From Planctomycetota bacterium (GTDB lineage Bacteria > Planctomycetota > Planctomycetia > Planctomycetales > Planctomycetaceae), in the NCBI GenBank assembly GCA_013151585.1, contig JAADHY010000347.1:1-8487 (forward strand): a stretch of 8,487 bases of DNA, given 5' to 3'. A model generated the notes under the pieces. That model was not told where the DNA came from and made no database searches. It saw only the letters and a list, made by a program, of their open reading frames with translations. Position 1 is the first letter of the stretch. Every line of letters starts with the position of its first letter. Position numbers and translations under genes: made by a program. This document shows positions 1-5,726 of the stretch, piece after piece.

Positions 1-39
1 GGGTCCTCCCGAACGTGAGGTGGCACGAGCCATGACAGC

Positions 40-1278
40 TCAAGACGGCCAGTGAATCGGCGTCCGCTTGACCAGCTCGCGGACCTTATCTTCGTCGACC
101 TCGATGCCAAGCCCCGGGCGGCGAGGCACGTCGGCCAGGCCATCGCGAATTTTCAGCGGCTGAGCGAGCACGTCGGCGGTCAGAAACTGCGGGCCGTTCA
201 AGGCCGCCGGCTTCTTCAGTCCGTAAGCTCCGTACAGGACCAGCGAGGCAGCCAGCGAAATGTCCGGATCGGTCAGGCCGCTGCCGAGCCACATCAGCCC
301 GGCTTGTTCGATCAGCTCGATCTGCCGCCGCGCCGACTCGAGCCCGCCGCATCGCGACGGCTTCATCGCGACGCCATCAATCATCTCCAGTCGGATGAAC
401 TCTTCCAGCTCAACCGGCGAGATCACCCCCTCGTCCATCAGGATGGGCAGGGCTCCCTGCTTCTTCAGCTTTTGATAACCGCTGATGCGGTTGGGCCGCA
501 AAGGAGCCTCCAGCACGTTGACGCCCGCATCGGCCAGCTTCGGAGCGACCGCAAGGGCGGTTTCCACATCGTAGCCTCCGTTGGCGTCCGCCCAAAGAAA
601 CCCGTCCGGCACGCGGCGGCGCACGATCCGAGCCAGCTCAACGTCCGTCTTCGGATCGGGAGCGACTTTGATGTTGAAATGGCGATAACCGCGCTGCCAG
701 CCTTCCTCGATCAGCTTTTCGGCATCGCTCAGCGCGCGCGGGTTGACGGTCCAACTGAGCGTGATCGGCCCGTCGGGTTTGCGCCCCCAAAACTCCGCCG
801 CCGACTGACCGCGCAGCTTGCCGGCAAGGTCGTGCAGGGCCAAGTCGAGGCCCGCTCGGGCGATCGGCATTCCGGTCGTGAAAGCCGGAGCCAGGGCGTG
901 GTCCAAGGCGGCCTGAGCTCCCTCCAGATCCAACGGATCACGGCCGATCAGGGCCGGGCCGAAATAATCCTTGATCACGATGGTCGCGGTTTCCAAGGTT
1001 TCGTAGGCCCAGCGAGCGATGGGCACGCTTTGTCCCCAGCCGACGGTGCCGTCGTCAGCCATCATTTTGACGATGACCGCCGCCCGCCCCATCGCTCCGC
1101 GCGGCCCGGCGAAAAACTTGAAATATCCCGTCAACGGATAGCGCACCGGGAAAACGTCAATCCGCTCGATCCTCACCTTCCGCTCCTTTTCTCCGGCTGA
1201 TGGCCGGCCTGAGACGCCAGCCCCCAGCATCGCTGTCGCGGTTGTTCCAATCACGAACTGTCGCCGGGTGATTCGCAT
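40..1278 (-). CDS. Tat-exported enolase-superfamily enzyme (mandelate racemase / muconate lactonizing type)
   Basis: A 412-residue protein of the enolase superfamily, whose members abstract a proton alpha to a carboxylate and then racemise, cycloisomerise or dehydrate acid sugars and related acids. Residues 1-24 form a twin-arginine signal (RRQFVIG, then a small hydrophobic stretch), so it probably acts outside the cytoplasm. The capping domain covers about 35-150 and the barrel about 160-390. Visible active-site landmarks are the strand-2 motif NIK (202-204), a metal-ligand Asp in DANGGY (231), Glu in LEAPL (257), the Asp-Glu pair of MDEG (282-283), and Lys306 in MKPSRCGG. This pattern resembles the muconate-lactonizing subgroup. 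The first lysine of the usual KxK motif is Asn202, while the second is kept as Lys204. The ATG directly follows the stop of the oxidoreductase gene, and its GAGGAGG ribosome site lies inside that gene's last codons. Substrate is unknown; an aldonate or similar sugar acid is a guess from the neighbour. Family is secure, function is not. Confidence 0.9.
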   Translation of the reverse strand: MRITRRQFVIGTTATAMLGAGVSGRPSAGEKERKVRIERIDVFPVRYPLTGYFKFFAGPRGAMGRAAVIVKMMADDGTVGWGQSVPIARWAYETLETATIVIKDYFGPALIGRDPLDLEGAQAALDHALAPAFTTGMPIARAGLDLALHDLAGKLRGQSAAEFWGRKPDGPITLSWTVNPRALSDAEKLIEEGWQRGYRHFNIKVAPDPKTDVELARIVRRRVPDGFLWADANGGYDVETALAVAPKLADAGVNVLEAPLRPNRISGYQKLKKQGALPILMDEGVISPVELEEFIRLEMIDGVAMKPSRCGGLESARRQIELIEQAGLMWLGSGLTDPDISLAASLVLYGAYGLKKPAALNGPQFLTADVLAQPLKIRDGLADVPRRPGLGIEVDEDKVRELVKRTPIHWPS

Positions 1279-2593
1279 TTAGACCTCCTCGGGTAATGCA
1301 TACGGCTTGCGCTGGGGCCGTTGAAGCAGAGCATTGGCTTCGTCGTCACCGGGGAATATCTCCTTCACCGGATCCCAACGCAGCGGACGGTTCAGCCAGC
1401 GAGCGATATTGCCCAGATGGCAAAGTGTGGCCGAGCGATGCCCGATTTCGACATCCGCCACCGGCTTGCTCCGCGTCTTGATGCAATCGATCCAGTTCTG
1501 CATATGGTTGTTGCTGACGTAAAGCCGCACGTCACCATCCTTGAAAGGCTCCTGGTCCAGCTCTTTCGGCTCGATCGTGTACTTGCCGCGTGTGATGGTG
1601 ATTTTGCCCTTCTCACCCAAAAAAACCGCCCCACCGCGAGGCGCCGTGTCTTCCAGCTTCAAAACGATGCCATTGGCGTAGCGGAAACGAACGAGCGGTC
1701 GCGAACAGATTTTGTTGCCTCGGGAAATCGGCCCAGGTTCCGTGTAAGTCGGCGGATTGAAGGGGCCGTCTTCCGTCCATATCTCGACCGGGCCCGTCAG
1801 CTCGGTGCCGAGTGCCCATTGAATCTGGTCAAGGCCATGAGCTCCCCAGCCGGTCATCTCGCCGCCCGACCAAGGGCGGAAGGAAATCCAACCGGGATTG
1901 GCTCGGGGCGTGTAAATATCCTTGTGATACGGAACCACCTCGGTCTGGCCGCACCACATGTCCCAATCCAAGCCTCGCGGCACGGGTTGCCCCGGCAACG
2001 CACAATTCCAGGGACTCGGGTAGTTGTAGCCGATCACGGTGTGAACACGGCCGATCCGGCCGTTTCGCACGAGTTCGCAGCCGCGCCGGTTGGCCGCCAT
2101 CGAACGCTGCTGGCTGCCCGTCTGCAGCACGCGGCCGTATTTGCGCACCGCTTGAACCAGCAATCGGCCCTCGTGGATCGTCAGCGTCAACGGCTTTTCG
2201 CAATAGATGTCTTTGCCCGCTTGGCAAGCGTGGATGCACGGTAGCGTGTGCCAGTGGTCGGGGGTCGCGACGATGACGGCATCGACGTCGGTCGCTTCCA
2301 GCATCTTGCGATAGTCGGTGTAGGCGCGACAGTTTCGTTTGGCCGCCACCGACTTGGCCCGATCGCGATAGACATCGCTGACGGCCACGATCTGAGCCTC
2401 CTTCGGCAGCCCCATCAACTGTTGCGCGTCGGCCGACTCCGATGTAGCCGACGCCGATCCGGTCATTCGCACCGGGACGTTCGTCCGATGAGAACACGTG
2501 GGAAGGGACAAACCACGGGGCGGCCAGTCCGACACCGGTCGCCGCACACTGCTTCAAAAACCAACGACGCGTGTGCTGAAGCCGTTTTGCCAT
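1279..2593 (-). pseudogene. Tat-exported Gfo/Idh/MocA-family oxidoreductase, reading frame broken by a frameshift
   Basis: NAD(P)-dependent oxidoreductase of the Gfo/Idh/MocA family, which typically oxidises or epimerises sugars or inositols. The true start is the ATG at 2593, with AAGGAG nine bases upstream. It opens a twin-arginine signal (TRRWFLKQ) and then the first Rossmann strand with a glycine motif, IGVGYIGVGRRA. After residue 57 that frame turns to nonsense, and the family sequence continues one frame over from QQLMGLPKEAQ. This second frame holds TPDHWHT, the catalytic-lysine motif YCEKPLT, and GGEMTGWGAHGLDQ of the C-terminal domain, and runs intact to the TAA at 1279. Restoring one CG in the short CG run at 2424-2428 gives a continuous protein of about 438 residues, normal for exported members. 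A GTG at 2547 opens the downstream frame but lacks the signal, the glycine motif and a ribosome site. This is either a real, recent inactivation or a sequencing/assembly error. Substrate unknown. Confidence 0.85.
1281..1290 (-). promoter_or_regulatory. Ribosome binding site of the enolase-superfamily gene, inside the end of the upstream gene
   Basis: On the minus strand the final codons of the oxidoreductase (Pro-Glu-Glu-Val-stop) read CCCGAGGAGGTCTAA and are followed at once by ATG. GAGGAGG is therefore both coding sequence and a strong Shine-Dalgarno site for the next gene. The directly abutting TAA-ATG points to translational coupling. If the frameshift in the upstream gene is real, ribosomes stopping early could also lower expression of the downstream enzyme. 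Confidence 0.75.
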
Positions 2594-2602
2594 GATGCGA
2601 AT

Positions 2603-2608
2603 CTCCTT
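2603..2608 (-). promoter_or_regulatory. Ribosome binding site that fixes the oxidoreductase start
   Basis: AAGGAG on the minus strand, nine bases before the ATG at 2593-2591. It supports translation starting at 2593, with the twin-arginine signal, rather than at the internal GTG at 2547. That supports treating the two frames as one broken gene. Confidence 0.75.
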
Positions 2609-2615
2609 TGCGACA

Positions 2616-2639
2616 CGGAGCGACGCCTTAGCGTCTCCG
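2616..2639 (-). repeat. Hairpin in the leader of the oxidoreductase gene
   Basis: Inverted repeat with nine paired bases. On the plus strand CGGA (2616-2619) pairs with TCCG (2636-2639), and GACGC (2622-2626) pairs with GCGTC (2631-2635). There is a two-base bulge (GC) and a CTTA loop. It ends eight bases upstream of the Shine-Dalgarno site on the minus strand, so it would form in the 5' leader if transcription starts further upstream. No U-tract follows in either direction, so it does not look like an intrinsic terminator. It could affect translation or mRNA stability, or be one copy of a dispersed genomic repeat. Its core shares CGTCGCT with the hairpin at 2785-2813. Confidence 0.4.
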
Positions 2640-2784
2640 CGCTTGCCCTTTCAACCGAAACCTCACTTCTTGGCGTTGAGACCCCTTGTCAGCGGAAACG
2701 CAATGTCCGTTTTCGCGCAGCACGGACGCCTCGGAAGTCAGCCAGCCGCTGCGCAGGTTGCGGCTCTGCTTGGGACCGCGCCCC

Positions 2785-2860
2785 GTCGCTGCCGCTTCGT
2801 AACCCCAAGCGACGTAAGAGCACTGCACTCCCAAGAGTGTAACCGGTCTCGCGACTGGTT
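2785..2860. repeat. Cluster of three adjacent hairpins in the intergenic region
   Basis: Three short inverted repeats follow one another. In the first, GTCGCT (2785-2790) pairs with AGCGAC (2808-2813), with an alternative inner pairing of CGCTT (2793-2797) and AAGCG (2807-2811). The second is a perfect five-base stem, CACTC (2826-2830) with GAGTG (2835-2839), around CCAA. In the third, AACCGGT (2841-2847) pairs with ACTGGTT (2854-2860) through one G-T wobble around CTCGCG. Such density in non-coding DNA suggests a structured RNA or a dispersed palindromic element. No known RNA family was recognised. The third hairpin is followed by only two further Ts on the plus strand and there is no plus-strand gene for it to serve. 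Confidence 0.4.
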
Positions 2861-3146
2861 TTGAAGGTTGGGTGAGGTAAAGTTGGGAATTGGGGCGAAC
2901 AAGAATTGGTCTGGACTTTTGCATTGCTTCGGAGTGAGAGTTGCGCCACCGGAGAGGTAGCGGGATGGCTCGCAGGCCGGTCATGCAACGTTTCAGCACC
3001 GGTCGGGCGGGGCAAAGGAATGGACGGGGCGACCGGCGACCGTTCCTTGGTCTGAGGCGTGACGCGACAAGCCCACACGACAGGCCACTGCTTCAGGCGA
3101 ACCTCCAAAGCTTCCGGAAGAACCTCATTTCGTGGCCTCACCATTT

Positions 3147-3173
3147 GAGTGAGTCTGTGAGTGAGTATGAGTG
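3147..3173. repeat. Imperfect GAGT-rich direct repeat
   Basis: On the plus strand GAGTGAGT, then GTGAGTGAGT, then a further GAGTG occur within 27 bases, separated by two or three bases. It is a low-complexity tract in non-coding DNA. It may be simple slippage-generated sequence or clustered binding half-sites. Nothing nearby decides between these. Confidence 0.35.
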
Positions 3174-3307
3174 TTTCAACCATTGATAAGACCAGCATTG
3201 CGATCGTAACGGGCGGGCGAAACTGCCGCTGCGTCAAAGTTGCGCTCTATCTCCTCGCTGAATGGCTCAGCCGGCGCCGTCTCGCCTTCCTCGGATCGGA
3301 CAAGCAG

Positions 3308-3340
3308 AAAAACGGCGCACGGCTTCCGAGAGCCCTGTGC
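3308..3340 (-). terminator. Possible intrinsic terminator downstream of thiL
   Basis: On the minus strand, starting 15 bases after the thiL stop codon, GCAC-AG-GGCT (3340-3331) pairs with AGCC-GTGC (3324-3317) around a six-base loop, with a two-base AG bulge. It is followed by GCC and then GTTTTT (3313-3308). Stem, loop and T-run match a rho-independent terminator, weakened by the bulge and the short spacer before the Ts. Its place after the last gene of the block supports it. Confidence 0.45.
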
Positions 3341-3355
3341 CGCATCGTCGAAGTC

Positions 3356-4288
3356 TCAGAACCGATGCCGCCAACCGGACGGTGCGAGCGGTTGAAGGCT
3401 GCCGTCGGGATGACGGAGTTGGCAGCCGGAACCGGAGACGATCTGGCCGATACACGTCAGCGGAACGTCACAAGGCGGATGAGCGAGCAGATGCTGGGCA
3501 TCTTCCGGAGCGAGGGTAAAAAGCAGTTCAAAATCTTCGCCGTCGCCGAGGGCGTGTTCGAGCGGCGAGCGCCCGTCCCGGGCCCGGTGCGCCGCGTCGC
3601 TGGTCGGGATTCTTTCGGCGTCCAAAACGGCTCCGACGCGGCTTTCTCGAAGGATGTGGTTCAGGTCGGCGGCCAGTCCGTCGCTGACGTCGATCATGGC
3701 GTGGAGTTGGGCGGCCGCGTGCAAGGCGATGGCCTCTTCGACCCGCGGCTGGAAGCGCAGGTGCTTGCCGGCCAAACTCCCGCCGAGCTCGCCTGTCACC
3801 AAAATCGAGTCACCCGGTTTGGCTCCGCTGCGGCGGACGACCCCCCGACCGGTCGGTTCGCCCATCAAGGTGACGCAGACCATTGTCGGGCCGTCCCAGA
3901 TGCACGTGTCGCCGCCGACCAGTTCAACCGCGAACCGGTCGGCTAAGTCCGCCGCTGCTTGCAGCAACTCACGCGCAAATGGCTCCCCAAGCTCCCGTCG
4001 AAAAACGGCGCCGAGTACTGCCGCCGTCGGCCGAGCGGCCATGGCCGCCAGATCGCTCAGATTCACGGCCAGTGCCTTGTGACCGACGTCCCGCGCCGTA
4101 GCGTCCGGCAGGGAAAAGTGAACGCCCTCTAGCAGCACGTCCGTCGCGATCAAGGTCTCGCCGATTTCTGAGGTCCGAACGACGGCTGCATCGTCGCCGA
4201 TCCCCAACAGCACGCGGTCTGTCCGACGCTCCGCCATCTGAGCACGGAGCCACTCAATCAAAGCAAACTCGTCGCTCGCGTTGGCCAT
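3356..4288 (-). CDS. thiL: Thiamine-monophosphate kinase ThiL
   Basis: Phosphorylates thiamine monophosphate with ATP to thiamine diphosphate, the last step of cofactor synthesis, in the cytoplasm. The 310 residues match the usual family length. Family motifs appear in order: GIGDDAA (29-35), TDVLLEGVHF (49-58), NLSDLAAM (76-83), GGDT (125-128), DVSDGLAADL (200-209) and GDGEDFELLF (248-257). These are the Asp-rich Mg-ATP and substrate-binding loops of the PurM-like fold, and all look intact. The ATG at 4288 is preceded by GAGGAG seven bases upstream, and the gene lies 15 bases after the stop of the receiver-like gene, so it appears to be the last gene of the korA-korB operon. Its product is the cofactor that KorAB requires, which makes the pairing biochemically sensible. 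No tsaE-like gene follows. Identification is firm. Confidence 0.95.
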   Translation of the reverse strand: MANASDEFALIEWLRAQMAERRTDRVLLGIGDDAAVVRTSEIGETLIATDVLLEGVHFSLPDATARDVGHKALAVNLSDLAAMAARPTAAVLGAVFRRELGEPFARELLQAAADLADRFAVELVGGDTCIWDGPTMVCVTLMGEPTGRGVVRRSGAKPGDSILVTGELGGSLAGKHLRFQPRVEEAIALHAAAQLHAMIDVSDGLAADLNHILRESRVGAVLDAERIPTSDAAHRARDGRSPLEHALGDGEDFELLFTLAPEDAQHLLAHPPCDVPLTCIGQIVSGSGCQLRHPDGSLQPLAPSGWRHRF

Positions 4289-4303
4289 GCGGCTTCTCCT
4301 CGG

Positions 4304-5209
4304 TCATGGAGAGCTTGCTTCGAGGCTGCTGTCCGAGGAACAAGAAAGAAAGAGCGTGTGGACGGCCATCGGCAGTTCGTCCGTTGCGGCCTGCTTCGAG
4401 ACGAGCGACACGACACCGTACGGCAAGACACGCTGACGGTCCTCGGGCAAAGGCATTGCCATCAAACCGATAACCGGAACGTCAGGCTGGCGACGGCGGA
4501 AGCATTTCAGCCGTTCCTGGATTCGAGCTCCCCACGGGTCGAGGTCCCAGACGGCCATCGTCGTCGGTTCTTCCGTTGGCTCGGCCGCGCATCGCGCGGC
4601 GGCTGCAACAACCCCGTGGCTCACAACAAGGCGCAGCAAGTCCACGATCCAGTGGCGAAAGGCTTTGTCCGGGGAAACCACCTCGATCCTCGTCGGCAGA
4701 TCCGGTTGAGCTCGTTGGGCGGCGCGGGCTCCCTCCCTCTCCCAGATTTCGTTGCGATTGCCGAGCGGCTCGGCGTGAAACCCAAACGTTTCGTCTCGCG
4801 AAGCGGTGATGGGGAGAGCCAGCCGCGCCCCACGCAGCACTTCGAGCTCCCGCTGAATCCGTTGCTTCGCGGCGACAACCGGGACGCGCACTGCGATTGG
4901 CCAGATCGACCGGTTTCGTCCATCCGACTCGCACCAGGCTCCGTAGCAGCAAACCAACCGCGAAGTCGCGAGCGTGCCGATCAGCCGCTGCACGTCGTGA
5001 CGGAGAAACTCATCGGGCCAGCTTTGACAAACAACAACCAGATGCGGATACCAGCTTTCGGAGGCAACTGTTTCGAGGGCGGACGGGATGTCTCTTGAGT
5101 GGTGCAGACGGCGCACTCGTATCTGCTGAAACAGAGCGTCGCGAACAGGCCGCATCTCAAGCCGGTCCGCGGCGCCGATGAGCAGCACATCGACGGACTC
5201 AAGCCCCAT
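4304..5209 (-). CDS. Hypothetical protein with two receiver-like lobes
   Basis: A 301-residue cytoplasmic protein with no signal or membrane segment; exact function not recognised. It divides into two lobes of alternating strands and helices resembling CheY-type receiver domains. In lobe 1 (about 6-110) the phospho-Asp position is replaced by the strand end VVVCQSWPDEF, and the lobe closes with a distinctive segment GAWCESDGRNRSIWPIAVRVP-like in character (90-110; key residues Trp92, Cys93, Asp96, Arg98, Trp103, Pro104). Lobe 2 (about 173-287) starts IEVVSPDKAFR, which keeps one acidic residue (Asp181). It has a possible acceptor Asp222 in MAVWDLDPW and a strand-5 lysine, Lys272, in SLVSK. 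A charged linker joins them. Lobe 1 is probably not phosphorylated; lobe 2 might be. The start overlaps the end of the CBS gene by 11 bp with only a weak ribosome site, suggesting translational coupling. No DNA-binding or output domain is visible, so protein-protein signalling is one possibility. Confidence 0.75.
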   Translation of the reverse strand: MGLESVDVLLIGAADRLEMRPVRDALFQQIRVRRLHHSRDIPSALETVASESWYPHLVVVCQSWPDEFLRHDVQRLIGTLATSRLVCCYGAWCESDGRNRSIWPIAVRVPVVAAKQRIQRELEVLRGARLALPITASRDETFGFHAEPLGNRNEIWEREGARAAQRAQPDLPTRIEVVSPDKAFRHWIVDLLRLVVSHGVVAAAARCAAEPTEEPTTMAVWDLDPWGARIQERLKCFRRRQPDVPVIGLMAMPLPEDRQRVLPYGVVSLVSKQAATDELPMAVHTLFLSCSSDSSLEASSP

Positions 5210-5711
5210 GCGCTTTCGTCTCGTTCAACAGGTGGCACAGGTAGTGCAGCACGTCGCGGACAGAGACCATTCCCGTAGCGTTTCCCGATTCGTCCACGAT
5301 GGGCAAGTGCCGGTACCCGCCGACGTCCATTTCGTGCAGAGCATACGCCACGGAATCGTTTTGAGAAAGCGTTTGCGGGTTGGGGGTCATGTAGCGCGAG
5401 ACAGGGCCTTCCAGATCGTCCCCAATCTTGACCAGGACATCCCGCTCGGTGAAGATGCCGACCGGCTTTTGCTCTTCCAAAACGAGCACCGCTCCGACAT
5501 TATGTTCTGCCATCCTCCGGATCGCGTGTCGCACGGAATCGGTGGGCGCGACGCTTACCGGCAAGCGTGGATGGAGCACTTCGACTGAATGTTCGCAGAT
5601 CGAATTCGAAACTTTGCCTTCGCTGACTTGCGCTCGCACGAGCGATTGGCCGCACGATTCACAGACGTCTGCGCCGGGGATATTCTCGAAGCCGCAGTCC
5701 GGGCACTTCAT
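5199..5711 (-). CDS. Zinc-ribbon plus CBS-pair protein
   Basis: A 170-residue protein. Residues 1-20 form a small zinc ribbon with two CxxC knuckles (Cys3, Cys6, Cys17, Cys20). A short linker leads to a tandem CBS pair: CBS1 about 44-100, ending GIFTERDVL, and CBS2 about 102-165, ending GMVSVRDVL. The hydrophobic-x-Thr/Ser-x-x-Asp endings are typical of CBS repeats that bind adenosine nucleotides in the cleft between them. As a stand-alone CBS protein it probably senses AMP/ADP/ATP or a related ligand and acts on a partner, and the ribbon could mediate contact. It sits 15 bases after korB, with AGGAGG before its ATG, and overlaps the next gene by 11 bp, so it belongs to the KorAB operon. A role in controlling KorAB is inferred from position only. 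Domain calls are secure; ligand and target are unknown. Confidence 0.88.
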   Translation of the reverse strand: MKCPDCGFENIPGADVCESCGQSLVRAQVSEGKVSNSICEHSVEVLHPRLPVSVAPTDSVRHAIRRMAEHNVGAVLVLEEQKPVGIFTERDVLVKIGDDLEGPVSRYMTPNPQTLSQNDSVAYALHEMDVGGYRHLPIVDESGNATGMVSVRDVLHYLCHLLNETKAHGA

Positions 5712-5718
5712 CCCGTTT

Positions 5719-5724
5719 CCTCCT
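5719..5724 (-). promoter_or_regulatory. Ribosome binding site of the CBS gene
   Basis: AGGAGG on the minus strand, in the 15-base gap between the korB stop (5727) and the ATG at 5711. It is a near-perfect Shine-Dalgarno sequence and suggests strong independent translation of the CBS protein. By contrast, the gene after it starts in an 11-bp overlap with only a weak site. Confidence 0.7.
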
Positions 5725-5726
5725 GA

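Larger units (their letters stand above)
2594..3355. other. Intergenic region of about 760 bp with no convincing gene
   Basis: Separates the thiL operon from the oxidoreductase/enolase pair. Open frames on both strands were inspected, including a 182-codon minus frame at 2689-3237. Their translations are rich in Arg, Pro, Ser and Thr, show no recognisable motif or fold pattern, and overlap one another in several frames. The 3' end of thiL's transcript probably lies in the right part (possible terminator at 3308-3340). The left part should carry the promoter and leader of the left gene pair, but no good -35/-10 pair was found. Several hairpins (2616-2860) and a GAGT-rich repeat (3147-3173) are present. 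It could hold an unrecognised small RNA or decayed gene remnants; neither can be shown by eye. Confidence 0.6.

Noticed and set aside
1..33. Possible start of another minus-strand gene at the left edge (ATG at 33, 11 open codons) or a GGGAGG ribosome site at the very edge
   Set aside because: Too short to judge: no ribosome site precedes the ATG, and the start that GGGAGG might serve lies outside the window.
52..1200. Long plus-strand open frame (382 codons) over the enolase-superfamily gene
   Set aside because: Antisense to a gene with clear active-site motifs and a twin-arginine signal; its own translation has no recognisable pattern.
1321..2244. Plus-strand open frame (307 codons) over the oxidoreductase gene
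   Set aside because: Antisense shadow of a recognised gene; no motif and no convincing ribosome site.
1279..2547. Oxidoreductase starting at the GTG at 2547
   Set aside because: The first 40 or so residues in that frame are unlike the family, lack the glycine motif and signal sequence, and have no ribosome site. The ATG at 2593 in the neighbouring frame has all three.
3160..3215. Possible minus-strand promoter (TTGAAA or TTGACG-like boxes)
   Set aside because: No partner -10 box at a 16-18 base spacing could be found; matches are at chance level.
2689..3237. Minus-strand open frame (182 codons) in the intergenic region
   Set aside because: Low-complexity Arg/Pro/Ser/Thr-rich translation with no fold pattern, overlapped by other open frames of similar quality on both strands. 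A decayed gene cannot be excluded but is not supported.
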